A stretch of DNA of 64,000 nucleotides from TMP-24 sp041397305 (GTDB lineage: Bacteria; Pseudomonadota; Alphaproteobacteria; Rhodobacterales; Rhodobacteraceae). Made by a program: the position numbers and the translations under genes. Where the stretch lies: NCBI GenBank assembly GCA_041397305.1, contig JAWKWX010000002.1, positions 62,001-126,000 on the forward strand. The letters are read 5' to 3'. The notes below the pieces were generated by a model. It saw nothing but the letters and a program-made list of their open reading frames with translations, ran no database searches and was not told where the DNA came from. Below, one piece after another: positions 25,275-34,039 of this stretch. Numbering within the stretch: position 1 is the stretch's first letter; each line of letters begins with the position of its first letter.

Positions 25275-25931
25275 TCAGGCCCGTGCGCGCCGACGGAACA
25301 GCGCCAGACCACCGAGGCCACCAAGCAGCATCAGACCCGCCGCAGGCACCGGCACCGGCGCGAGTTCGATCCCGGCAAGCGCACCGTCGGCATAGCCGAG
25401 GTTATCGTTGCTGTTCAGAACCGTGAAGCGGATGACCGAAGCGTAGATCGGCTGGAAGGCCGCCGCTACGAAGCCTGCGGCACCGCTTCCGGCCAGGTCG
25501 ACCGCAACCAGAGAGACGGGCGCGCCACCATCGATCGAAGCCTGGCCGACTTCGAACGTTCCACCGGTTCTGGAGCGGAACAGGTCAAGGAAGTAAAAAG
25601 CGCTGACCATGACCGGGGAGCTGAAGGCAATCTCGATCCACTCCTGACGCATCGGCGTGGTGGTGATCTCGTCATCGTTCAGGCCGACGCCGTACCCGTC
25701 ACGCTCGAACGCGAGACCGGTGCCGGTCGGCTTGCTGTTGCCGTCGAACAGTTGCGAATTGTTCAGATAGCCGCTGCCGGTCATCGTCCAGGTGACCGCC
25801 CCCCCCATGATCGAACCGGACGTACCGGTCGACGCGGCGGTAAAGTCGATAACTGCTGCGTTCGCACCGACCGCGCCGAGCGCCATCACGGCACCGGCAC
25901 ACAGCCCACGAACCAAAGACTTCAAGTACAT
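25275..25931 (-). CDS. VPLPA-CTERM sorting-domain protein (exosortase substrate)
   Basis: A 218-residue secreted protein with N-terminal signal peptide (VRGLCAGAVMALGAVGANA-A). The body is of unknown fold, rich in Gly/Ser/Asn, plausibly a beta sandwich. The C terminus is a tripartite sorting signal: VPVPAAGLML, a short hydrophobic helix (LLGGLGGLALF) and the basic tail RRRARA. This is the form recognised by XrtD, which is encoded 10 kb away. It is expected to be cut within the signal and displayed on the surface or in the EPS matrix. ATG 25931 was chosen because upstream residues are not signal-like. Confidence 0.9.
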   Translation of the reverse strand: MYLKSLVRGLCAGAVMALGAVGANAAVIDFTAASTGTSGSIMGGAVTWTMTGSGYLNNSQLFDGNSKPTGTGLAFERDGYGVGLNDDEITTTPMRQEWIEIAFSSPVMVSAFYFLDLFRSRTGGTFEVGQASIDGGAPVSLVAVDLAGSGAAGFVAAAFQPIYASVIRFTVLNSNDNLGYADGALAGIELAPVPVPAAGLMLLGGLGGLALFRRRARA

Positions 25932-26338
25932 CCTGTAAACCCCACGTCCAAAATCCGCACCCTTTGACAAAGTTTTACCACATTTCATCAGGATTGGAAC
26001 GATGTTTCGCCCAGATTTCGACAAAATATGCCAATGAGCCTCGAAACATAGCTCCGCACAGCAATAATGGGGGGAACAGGAAACCATAACCGGGTTTCGG
26101 CCGCACAGTTTCCGGTGTGCCAACAAATGGGGAGCGATTAGCAGCGCTCTCGCTGCGCCGCCGTGGATGGCGATCCGTGGGGAACTGCCAAGGGGCCGCC
26201 TAAAGACGGGCAGAAGCGCCCCCTAGAGCCGTCGGATGGGAGACGCGGCGAATCGATGCCTGCCCGTTTTGCCACATTTCAAACACAAACCCGCCGGCAC
26301 GAGGCCGGCGGGGTAAGTGGAGTTCTGTCGGGAGCGCT
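25932..26338 (-). other. intergenic region with terminator and a repeated 15-mer
   Basis: These 407 bases lie between two minus-strand genes. At 26290-26312 a 9-bp stem (CCCGCCGGC/GCCGGCGGG) with a T-rich stretch on the minus-strand side looks like the terminator of the beta-helix gene. The motif TTTTRCCACATTTCA occurs at 25973-25987 and again at 26267-26281, differing at one base. The first copy is about 42 bases before the VPLPA gene start. No coding frame is convincing. Confidence 0.5.
26290..26312 (-). terminator. intrinsic terminator of the beta-helix gene
   Basis: A 9-bp perfect GC stem with loop of five bases lies 27-49 bases past the beta-helix stop in the direction of transcription. 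The transcript then runs into a T-rich stretch (tttgtgttt). Confidence 0.75.
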
Positions 26339-27916
26339 CTATTGGCTTTCGTAGGCCCCGGCGTCGGGCGCCTTGCCCTTGGGCCGTGGGGCGCCGACGA
26401 TGTCTGAGGGTGTCTGATAGGCCGGGCTGCCGGCGTTCGCGGACAGGGCCGAGGGGACAAGCGTGAAATCCTGGCTGCGATAGGCCGTGAATTCGGACGC
26501 CGCATTCCGGACCACGACATTGTTCGCCACGACGATGTTGTTGGCCGCCTTGGACGTGCTCTGGATCTGGTTCGCCGCGTTGTTGGCGATCAAGACGTTT
26601 TGCGACATCGTTCCATTCTTGTGCTTGTTCACCGCGATCCAGGGATAGTTGGTTCCCTGCCCGAGCGCATTGATCACCGTGTTCTGGGTGATCGTGCTGT
26701 TCAGCGCGCCCGCTATGGTGATCCCGTGATAGGCGGTTACAGCGATCACGTTGTTGCGGATCTGCGTGCCGTCGAACATGCCGTCGAACATGCCGATTCC
26801 CTGCAGCTTGCATTTCAGCGAATTCGTGCTGGAGGCAGTCCATTCGAAGATCTTGTTGTTCTCGATCACAAGGTTACGCACCGTACCCGCACCAGGCGTG
26901 CCGGTCGGCCCGCGCGAGAAGGACTGAAAGCCATCCGCGTGGTTGCCGTCGATCTGGAAGCAGTTTTGCACCTTGTTGCCGCGCACGAGGGAATCGTCGC
27001 CGAGCGCCCGCATCGCGTCGCCCGAGAACCCGTCGACGATATTGTTGATCATCTGGTCCTGGGGCCCCTCGATATGGATGCCGTGATAAAGACCGGTGAC
27101 CCGGTTCCCGACCGCGATGTTGCGGGCGCCCTGCAGCAGGAAGCCCGAACGCTTGTTGGTCCTCCAGGCGGTAATGTCCCAGGAGAGGTAGTTCGTTGCA
27201 TCCGGCACGGAGCGGACATCCATATCGTAGAAGGCAATGTCGCTCGTGTTGGTATAGGTCCGGATCAGCGGACCGGAACCGGCGTTGGGCGAGGTCGCCC
27301 AAACCTTAAGGTTCCGCATTGTGACGTTCGACGAATTGCCGATCAGGATCGATTCGACCTGAGCGGTCTGCCCTGGCACGGGCTCGAAAGTGACAGGCCC
27401 CGAGAAACGGTAACCGCTGATATTGATCGGCCCGTGATAGCCATCCATCAGGAAGACCCGATCGCCACCCTGCAGCTTGCCCGACTTGAGAAGCGCCCCA
27501 ACGGTAGCATAGGTAGCCCCAGCCGACGGTGCGGGCGGCGGGCTGGTCGCGGGCGGCGTGCCAGGAGCGGGCGGCGGGCTGGTCGTGGTCGCCGTGCCGG
27601 TGCCCGTTGTCGGCGCCGTTCCGGTCGTGGTGCCGACTGGCACCTCGGCACTCGTCGATGTCGTGGTCTTGGCTGGCGCGGTCGTTGTCGTCGTTTCACC
27701 GACGCTCACCCACTTGCCCGCGGTATTCCCGCGCTCGTTCACGTTCAGCCTCAGACGGCTCACCCGCTTTTCTGCCCTGAGCGAAATGGCGGCGAGAGTC
27801 GTTCCGGCAACCGGGCCGGGCCGCACCGGCATGATGTAATAGTCGGCGGCTGACAATGCGGTCGCGCTGACCCCAAGGGCCAGGCTGGCGATCAGCATGG
27901 AACCAAGCAACTTCAT
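26339..27916 (-). CDS. secreted right-handed parallel beta-helix protein
   Basis: A 525-residue protein with signal peptide (LLGSMLIASLALGVSATALSA), a Thr/Pro-rich linker (about residues 75-135, with stretches such as TTTSPPPAPGTPPA) and then a beta-helix domain. The beta-helix is shown by regularly spaced N-rich coils: NVTMRNLKVWA, NIAVGNRVTGLYHGIHI, LVIENNKIFEW and NVLIANNAANQI. The fold is that of pectate lyases, alginate/EPS epimerases and lyases. In this locus it may trim or modify the polysaccharide during export, but catalytic residues cannot be assigned. It has no CTERM signal. A local duplication MFDGMFDG is visible. Confidence 0.82.
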   Translation of the reverse strand: MKLLGSMLIASLALGVSATALSAADYYIMPVRPGPVAGTTLAAISLRAEKRVSRLRLNVNERGNTAGKWVSVGETTTTTAPAKTTTSTSAEVPVGTTTGTAPTTGTGTATTTSPPPAPGTPPATSPPPAPSAGATYATVGALLKSGKLQGGDRVFLMDGYHGPINISGYRFSGPVTFEPVPGQTAQVESILIGNSSNVTMRNLKVWATSPNAGSGPLIRTYTNTSDIAFYDMDVRSVPDATNYLSWDITAWRTNKRSGFLLQGARNIAVGNRVTGLYHGIHIEGPQDQMINNIVDGFSGDAMRALGDDSLVRGNKVQNCFQIDGNHADGFQSFSRGPTGTPGAGTVRNLVIENNKIFEWTASSTNSLKCKLQGIGMFDGMFDGTQIRNNVIAVTAYHGITIAGALNSTITQNTVINALGQGTNYPWIAVNKHKNGTMSQNVLIANNAANQIQSTSKAANNIVVANNVVVRNAASEFTAYRSQDFTLVPSALSANAGSPAYQTPSDIVGAPRPKGKAPDAGAYESQ

Positions 27917-28225
27917 CTAATTGTCCTTCCGGTCGCGAGTGTATCCCCGCCATCAACAATGACTCCGAACGTGGCAAAGATGCGGCGCAAATGGAGTTTG
28001 GTTATGTCCGTTCGGCGAAATTCGCCGCTAATATCCCATGAATCGTTAAGCATTGTCCCGTTCGCGCCAATGAACACTATCTAAAAGTTGTAAACAGTAC
28101 CAGCGCGCGCCGGATTCCGCCGATCTTAAGACGGGTCGAAAATCATGCCGCTGTTACGGTCGTCGAGGCCCGTCGCGGCGCCCGCCTCGGACGGCATCTT
28201 CACCGCCAATATGACAGGATCCGAG
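27917..28225. promoter_or_regulatory. divergent region before ghsA-like gene
   Basis: These 309 bases separate the beta-helix gene (minus) from the GhsA-type gene (plus) and should hold both promoters. The stretch 28010-28100 is AT-richer than its surroundings. I see no full CtrA box (TTAA-N7-TTAA) and no other named operator. The frame of the downstream gene is open back to 28145, but the extension lacks family character. Confidence 0.4.
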
Positions 28226-28486
28226 ATGGACAAGTTTTCCGAATATCCCACGACGCTCACGGCACCCGCGCGCGATGCCTCGACGGTCGTTCCGCATGAC
28301 GCCAACGATCTGGCGCAGTTGCCGCGCGCGCTCTACATCGGTCAGGGCGGCAATGTTTCGCTGCGGATGCCGGGCGGCGGGACCGTGGTCTTCGCCAATA
28401 CTCAGGGCGGCAGCTTCCTGCCCGTGCGTGCGCTTGGGATCAACGCCACCGGCACCACCGCGACCGGTATCGTCGCCCTCTGGTAG
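28226..28486 (+). CDS. GTA head-spike base protein, RCAP_rcc01079/GhsA family
   Basis: An 86-residue protein. I chose ATG 28226, which has agga about 8 bases upstream. The sequence has the family traits: an N-terminal PARDAS-VVPHD segment, LPRALYIGQGGNVSLRM, LPVRALGINATGTT and the terminal GIVALW. In Rhodobacter capsulatus rcc01079 encodes the base of the RcGTA head spike, which binds the cell's capsule. The gene is convergent with the large gene on the minus strand that follows, with a terminator between them. Family assignment is by remembered motifs. Confidence 0.8.
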   Translation: MDKFSEYPTTLTAPARDASTVVPHDANDLAQLPRALYIGQGGNVSLRMPGGGTVVFANTQGGSFLPVRALGINATGTTATGIVALW

Positions 28487-28506
28487 CGCCGCAGCGACAA
28501 GTAGAC

Positions 28507-28541
28507 AAAAGCGCGGAACCGTGAGCCGGTCCCGCGCTTTT
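28507..28541. terminator. bidirectional intrinsic terminator
   Basis: A 10-bp outer stem (AAAAGCGCGG/CCGCGCTTTT) with further pairing inside is located between the convergent ghsA-like and SGNH/LamG genes. The A-run and T-run allow termination on either strand. Confidence 0.85.
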
Positions 28542-28577
28542 CTGTTTGCGCCTGCGCAAAGCCTCCCGACGATAGGG

Positions 28578-30815
28578 TCAGGTCGCGTTCGCGCCGAGTT
28601 TCCAGCTGTCGGCGTTCGCAACCGCCGCTGGCCCGGTGACATGTTTGATCGGCGTCGTTGTCGGCTCGGTCGCGCTGCCCGTCACGGAATGCCACATCTT
28701 CAGATACTCGACATCGCCGATGAACTGCAGCGTCACCGACTTCCGCGCGAGGAAACCCGCCGCACGGTTGCTCATATAGAACCCGTTGCCCGTCACCGAG
28801 AAACTGAGCGTAGAAATAACCGTACCGTTCAGCGAGATCTTCATGTTCTGCGCAACCTGGTCCATCGCGCAGATCAGGTCGTACCAGACATTGGCCTGGA
28901 TCCCCGCCGCAACCACGACGTTGTTGATCACCTTCACCGCGAGCCCGTCGCGCGCATTCGCGCGCAGGTTCCCGTTGTTCATGATCTCTATGTCGAAGCC
29001 CTGATTGTCCTGCGAGAAGATGATCTGGGTGGTCGATGGCAGGGACGGCAGCCGGAAACGGCCGGAAAAGGTGATCGCCGTCGTCCCGGCCGGAACATTG
29101 GTCGGCGAGACATAATAGGGTCCGGTTGCCGCGGTGGTGAACTTCGGCGTCCCGACCGGCAGGGTGTTGGCGAAGACCGAGACCGCAGGCAGCGGCCGGA
29201 CCGGAATCCCGGCCACGCCCGCCGCGCCGACATCGACGACGGGCAGGTTCTTCCAGCTGTTGTTGGCGTGATCTTCCGGGAACTGGATCTGGCCGCTTGC
29301 ACCGCCTTCGCCGAACTGGATCGTGTCCGCTGCGGTAAAGTTCCCGCCGCCGTTCTTGAAGATCCGCACTCGGCCCGCCACGATCTGGGCATTCTGGGCA
29401 GGCGCACCGTTCACCTGAAAGCCCATGACAGTGGTCCAGTGCGGGAAGGTCGCGGGCAAGGCCGCCTCGGCGCGCGCGAGCCTTGTGGTGGTAATCGGCC
29501 CGGCCGAGGACCAGGCCTCGACATAGGCCCCGGCCGGTTCCCACAGGCAATTGTCGAAGACCGGCACCGGCCATCCGGAAAGTCCCGCCGCCCGCAAGAC
29601 CGCATGGGCCGTCAGCCGTGCCAGCGCCTGCACACCGTCAGGGGTATTGCCCGCGGGATGGGCGAGGTCGGTCCAGCCGCCCGCGCCGTCATCATAGCCG
29701 TTCACATAGGTGGTGGGCTCGATCCCGAGCGGCAGGAACATCGTCGCGGAGGGCAGCGCGAGCATCGCGCGCACGCTGTCGCGGACGAGTTGCTTGTTCA
29801 CGAGGTTGGTGTTGGGCGCGCCACCGGCATAGTGCGTCGCATCCTGCATGTCGGCGTCGATATCGAACCGGTGGGGGCCGTAGATCACCCATCTGGTCTT
29901 CGAATAGTCATAGAGTTCGCCGAACCAGTGATCGGCATGATAGGACTGGCCGGATCCGTAATTGATCGTGGCCGGGAAGGTGACGGTCGCCCCCGCCGTA
30001 TCCTTGCCGGAGAAGAGCGGGTAAAGCGCCTGGCCGTAGCTCGCCGCCAGATTGCCTGGCGAGGCATACCAGGACATGGCGGCAATCCCGACCGTCTGGC
30101 CGTCGGCGGTGGCGAAATCATGCAGCGCCTTGTCGGCCGACCAAAGGCGGCTCGGGTCCGCATCGTTCACCAGCGCTCGCGGATCGGTGCCCGCGACCGT
30201 CTGGAAGATCACAGCGAATTTCTCGCCCGGGCGGGCAGTGATCAGCGTCGCGGCCATTGCCGCGACAGCGGCCGTATGGGGCTGGCTGTCGGAGATCAGC
30301 ATGCGCTGCGGCGTCGAGATCGCGCCGATGATGATCTGAACGGCCTCGGGATCGCTGACCGCGGGTGCCGGCGTGCCGTTGTAGAAGCTGTTGATGATCC
30401 GCTCCGGCTCCGACTGGCCCCAGAGCGCGATCACATGGCCGACACCGAACCGGTTCGCGCCCTGGCCGATCACGCCGGGCTGGTTCTTCAGCCTGACTTC
30501 CGGCCGGAACCAGGAGGCGCTGCGCGGCGCGGTGATCTGGCCAGACCAGGTTCCAACGGCCGAGATCGTGCCGACGTCGGCCCATGCGGTGGTGGTAGCA
30601 CCGCCATCGTCAAGCGACACCGCGCGCGCCTGCACGGGTTCGCCCGCCGTGCCGGTACCGCTGAGCGGCACCGTCGCGCTCGACCTGCCGAACGCGAAAC
30701 CGCTGTCGAACAGAGTCTTGTCACGTGTGAATGCACTCATGGTCACGAAACCGCTTGGCGGTCCGGCATTCTGCCGGTGACCGTTCATCTGGAAGGACAG
30801 GGAAAGGTTGAACAT
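28578..30815 (-). CDS. large SGNH-hydrolase-like / LamG-like protein, candidate GTA head spike fibre (GhsB-like)
   Basis: A 745-residue protein without signal peptide. The middle part resembles SGNH/sialate-O-acetylesterase-type hydrolases: HVIALWGQSEPERI fits the nucleophile GQS motif and TDLAHPAGNTPDGVQALARL the Asp-x-x-His motif. The C-terminal 200 residues (TTAITFSGRFRLPSLPSTTQ, WYDLICAMDQVAQNMKISLN) look like a concanavalin/LamG jelly roll. Absence of a signal peptide and adjacency to a GhsA-type gene fit a phage-like particle component that binds, and perhaps deacetylates, surface polysaccharide. rcc01080 (GhsB) is the neighbour of rcc01079 in R. capsulatus. Homology to GhsB itself is inferred from position. 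ATG at 30815. Confidence 0.6.
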   Translation of the reverse strand: MFNLSLSFQMNGHRQNAGPPSGFVTMSAFTRDKTLFDSGFAFGRSSATVPLSGTGTAGEPVQARAVSLDDGGATTTAWADVGTISAVGTWSGQITAPRSASWFRPEVRLKNQPGVIGQGANRFGVGHVIALWGQSEPERIINSFYNGTPAPAVSDPEAVQIIIGAISTPQRMLISDSQPHTAAVAAMAATLITARPGEKFAVIFQTVAGTDPRALVNDADPSRLWSADKALHDFATADGQTVGIAAMSWYASPGNLAASYGQALYPLFSGKDTAGATVTFPATINYGSGQSYHADHWFGELYDYSKTRWVIYGPHRFDIDADMQDATHYAGGAPNTNLVNKQLVRDSVRAMLALPSATMFLPLGIEPTTYVNGYDDGAGGWTDLAHPAGNTPDGVQALARLTAHAVLRAAGLSGWPVPVFDNCLWEPAGAYVEAWSSAGPITTTRLARAEAALPATFPHWTTVMGFQVNGAPAQNAQIVAGRVRIFKNGGGNFTAADTIQFGEGGASGQIQFPEDHANNSWKNLPVVDVGAAGVAGIPVRPLPAVSVFANTLPVGTPKFTTAATGPYYVSPTNVPAGTTAITFSGRFRLPSLPSTTQIIFSQDNQGFDIEIMNNGNLRANARDGLAVKVINNVVVAAGIQANVWYDLICAMDQVAQNMKISLNGTVISTLSFSVTGNGFYMSNRAAGFLARKSVTLQFIGDVEYLKMWHSVTGSATEPTTTPIKHVTGPAAVANADSWKLGANAT

Positions 30816-31112
30816 TCAGGATCCCGCTCTTGGAGGCAGGAACCCACATTCGCTCCGACCGGTCCGGAGCGGTTCGCGGCGCCTGCCCGGATGACTCGCG
30901 CCGCCATGGCGATCGGGCGCAATACCGGTCCCGCGCATCGCGACAATCGTGCTTTCGGAAGTATCACGATTGGTGATGCCGTTGCGCTAGCCGCCGAAGA
31001 GGCGAACGCCACGCTCACGCCGCATCAAGACTTTCAGGCGCAGGCGACCCCGGGGGGCGCGGTTCGGCTGCAATCGCCGTCAATGAGGGGCAGTAAACGC
31101 CAATGTGAAACA
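30816..31112. promoter_or_regulatory. divergent intergenic region
   Basis: About 300 bases lie between the divergent SGNH/LamG gene and the O-antigen-ligase-like gene. The plus frame is open through the whole gap, so a longer N terminus of the downstream protein cannot be excluded, but its residues are not membrane-like. No operator or terminator recognised. Confidence 0.35.
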
Positions 31113-32738
31113 ATGATCGGTTCATCCGTGCTGGCAAGTCTCGCCTGCGCTAGGGATTTCCACTATCGTGCCGGGAAAGAGCTGACGCACGCCAGACGGG
31201 ACTGCCTGTTGTCATCGACGACCACATATGCGCGCCAAGCGCCCGCCGGACCGGCAAGCGCAGGGGCGCGGATCGGCGCCTTCGCGGCGGGCATGTCGCC
31301 TGTTGTCTGGCTTTATCTGCTCTGCGTCATCACGCCGATCACCTTCAACATCGGCAGCGTCGCGCTGACGCCGTTGCGCCTTCTTCTGCTGATCATGGTC
31401 CTGCCGCTCAGCGCGCGCCTGTTCTCGGGTGAATACGGGCGGGTGCTGGCGGTCGATATCTTCTTCTTCCTGCATATCATGTGGGCGACGGTCGCGATCG
31501 CGGTGAACAACCCTTCTCGGGTCGTCGAGAACGTCGGCTCGACCGCCGTCGAGTTTCTTGGCGGCTATCTCGTCGCACGTGCCTATATCCGGACTCCGGA
31601 CCAGTTCGAGAAGCTGATCAAGGCGCTCGTCATCATCATCATCTTGCTGCTCCCCTTTGGCCTGCCGGAACTCAAGACCGGCAAACCGGTCATACCCACT
31701 TTCATCGAAAGCCTGCCCGGTCTTTCCTCGGTCGAGGATATCGACAATCCCAAGCGTCTGGGAATGGAGCGGGTGCAGAACGTCTTCGCCCATCCGATCC
31801 ACTACGGGCTTTTCTGCTCGGTCGCCTTCACGCTGCTCCTGCTTGGTCTGCACGAACGGCTGAGTCTTTTCAAACGCATCGCCGGCTGCCTGATCATCTT
31901 CGCGGGTGTCTTCATCTCGCTGTCCAGCGGCGCGCTTCTTGCCGTATTGTTGCAGGTCGGCCTTCTGATCTGGGCGCTGGCGCTCTGGCGCGTCCCGAAC
32001 AAATGGCTGATCCTCCTGGGGCTCATGGCGCTGGCCTATGTCACCATCGACCTCCTGTCGAACCGCACGCCGATGAAGGTGATCATGAGCTACGCGACCT
32101 TCTCCGCCCAGACGGCCTATTACCGCGCCAATATCAACGAATGGGGCATGTTCAATGTCCGCCAGAACCCGATCTTCGGCCTCGGTCTCAGAAACTGGAT
32201 TCGCCCCGCCTACATGCAGAAAGGCAGCGTCGACGATTTCTGGCTGGTGATCGCGATGAAGTTCGGCATCCCCGGCTTCCTCCTTCTGGCGATCGGCTAT
32301 TTCCATGGTCTCTTCAAGGTTGGCCTTGCCAGTCTGGATTTCTCGGCGCGGGCCACGCGCCTGCGGCTTGCCTGGGTGATCACCTTCTGCGGCCTCAGCT
32401 TCACGCTCACCACTGTCCATGTCTGGACGGCAATGTATTCGTTCGTGTTCTTCATCTTCGGTGCCGGCATCTGCATGATCGGCTGGCGACCCGAAGATTT
32501 CGGATCAGAGGCGGCGGCGACGCCCGAACCACAATCGGCGCGACGCGGACTTGCCTACAACCGGGCACATGACGCCCCCACAGCAGAGCCGCAGCGCGCC
32601 GGACCCGCCTATGCCCGCGAGAGCAAGGCGAGCGATCCGGGCCTGTCCAGAGGCGGCAGCAAGCCGGTCTATTCCCGCTTCGGCGCCGGACAACCAGATG
32701 CGAAACCGCGCTACCGGCGCGAGGCGGACAAGGAATGA
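31113..32738 (+). CDS. O-antigen ligase/polymerase-like membrane protein (Wzy/WaaL family)
   Basis: A polytopic protein of up to 541 residues with about 11 hydrophobic segments, e.g. VVWLYLLCVITPITFNIG, ALVIIIILLLPFGLPEL and LIIFAGVFISLSSGALLAVL. The large periplasmic loop between late helices contains NPIFGLGLRNWIRPAY and DDFWLVIAMKFGIPGF, as in O-antigen ligase/polymerase families. A hydrophilic tail of about 85 residues (Pro/Arg/Ala) ends the protein. The start is uncertain: ATG 31113, TTG 31209 or ATG 31293. It would polymerise EPS units at the periplasmic face. In R. capsulatus the gene next to the spike genes (rcc01081) is needed for the GTA capsule receptor; orthology here is not shown. 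Confidence 0.8.
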   Translation: MIGSSVLASLACARDFHYRAGKELTHARRDCLLSSTTTYARQAPAGPASAGARIGAFAAGMSPVVWLYLLCVITPITFNIGSVALTPLRLLLLIMVLPLSARLFSGEYGRVLAVDIFFFLHIMWATVAIAVNNPSRVVENVGSTAVEFLGGYLVARAYIRTPDQFEKLIKALVIIIILLLPFGLPELKTGKPVIPTFIESLPGLSSVEDIDNPKRLGMERVQNVFAHPIHYGLFCSVAFTLLLLGLHERLSLFKRIAGCLIIFAGVFISLSSGALLAVLLQVGLLIWALALWRVPNKWLILLGLMALAYVTIDLLSNRTPMKVIMSYATFSAQTAYYRANINEWGMFNVRQNPIFGLGLRNWIRPAYMQKGSVDDFWLVIAMKFGIPGFLLLAIGYFHGLFKVGLASLDFSARATRLRLAWVITFCGLSFTLTTVHVWTAMYSFVFFIFGAGICMIGWRPEDFGSEAAATPEPQSARRGLAYNRAHDAPTAEPQRAGPAYARESKASDPGLSRGGSKPVYSRFGAGQPDAKPRYRREADKE

Positions 32739-32817
32739 CCCGCGACCGGTCGGCAGATGATCTGGCGGTGCCCCCGACCGGCAAGCGCTGGCGTCGATAC
32801 GGAGATTTGGCGCCAGC

Positions 32818-34010
32818 ATGCTGATCCAGCCTCCACCCGTTTCCGACACATCAGCCTTGGGCCTGTCCCGCACCCGACCGGTCCGGGCGCTGATGAGCAT
32901 GCCCTGCGCGGATGTAGGCGTCGGCAATACCTGCCGCTCGATCATGCGCGCGGCAGCGCTGCTCGGCCAAGACGTCGATCTTCACACCAGCCGATCTGAT
33001 GGAACGTCAGAGGCGGGCTTCCCGCTGCACAGTTTCATCAATGGCCCCCTTGCGCGCCTGCCGCACCGGATCACCCGCCGCTACAGCGTGCCGCGTGCAC
33101 ATCGTGCCTATCTTGCGGCCCTGAGGCCCGGCGACATTGCTTACCTCTGGCCTTCGGTCCCCTGGCGCATATTCGCCGAACTGCGCGCCCGTGACATCAT
33201 CATCGTGACCGAGGCGATCAATACGCTGATGCGTCACGCCAAGCCGATCCTCGATGCCGAATATGACCGTCTCGGCATGCCGCCGCGCCACAAGATCACC
33301 GATGCACGCATCGCCGACGAAGAGACGCGCCTCGCATGCGCCGATGCGATCTTCAGCCCAAGCCCGGCAACCGACCGGAGCCTCTCGGCGTTCGGCGGGC
33401 GCTGCGCGCGTTCTTCCGGCAAGCTACGGCACTGGAAACCTGCCCCAGACCGGTAGCTCTGCCGAACAGCCCGCGAGCGCACCTGTCCGCTTCCTGTTTG
33501 CGGGTCTCTCCTGCGTCCGCAAGGGCCTGCAGGACCTGCTCGAAGCCGCGGCGCGATGTGCGCAGAACGCCTGCGGGTCGTCGGCCTGCGAGAACGCGAG
33601 CTTCGACGCCTGTACAGGATGTCCTGCGGATGCCGAACGTCAGCGCAACGGGGTTTACGGCCGACATGGCTGGGAATACCTGCGGCAGCCGATAATGGCG
33701 TCCTGCCTTCGCTCGAGGAGGGCGATCCTCTGGTGACATACGAGGCCGCTGCCTTGAGCTGCCCATCCTTGCCTCGCCCTTCGGGGCAGGTCGCGTGGCG
33801 CGGACACCGGTGCGGTCGTGACCTTCGACACCCGCGACATCGCGCAGTTGCGCGACCGCATCGCCTGCCGCCGATGTCGACCTGCGCCGCCATTGGGGCG
33901 AATGCGCTTTCGCGGCCGTGCAGTCCTATGGCTGGACCGGGTTGCGCAGCGCCGCTTCGAAAGCCTCAGGGACACGTTCGGCGCGGCCATCTGGCGAGAC
34001 TTTCGAATGG
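32818..34010 (+). pseudogene. glycosyltransferase family 4, frameshifted
   Basis: The first 190 residues are in one frame (MSMPCADVGVGNTCRSIMRA, HKITDARIADEETRLACADA), typical of a GT4 acceptor domain. Near 33,400 the frame breaks and the donor domain continues in others: APVRFLFAGLSCVRKGLQDL, then LEEGDPLVTYEAAAL, then VTFDTRDIAQLRDRI, then CAFAAVQSYGW. The pieces are in correct order, so an intact gene of about 380 codons is likely in the organism. It is the last EPS-locus gene. The end near 34,010 is approximate. First gene hit by the indel-rich stretch. Confidence 0.7.
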
Positions 34011-34039
34011 GTGCGCCCGGCGCGCGCCGCCGCCATCTG

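Noticed and set aside
28275..32738. A 1487-codon open frame on the plus strand
   Set aside because: It runs antisense through the SGNH/LamG gene and joins the frame of the O-antigen-ligase-like gene. The first 940 codons are Arg/His/Gly-rich with no family character, as expected of an antisense frame in high-GC DNA. Only the part after about 31,113 has membrane-protein character.
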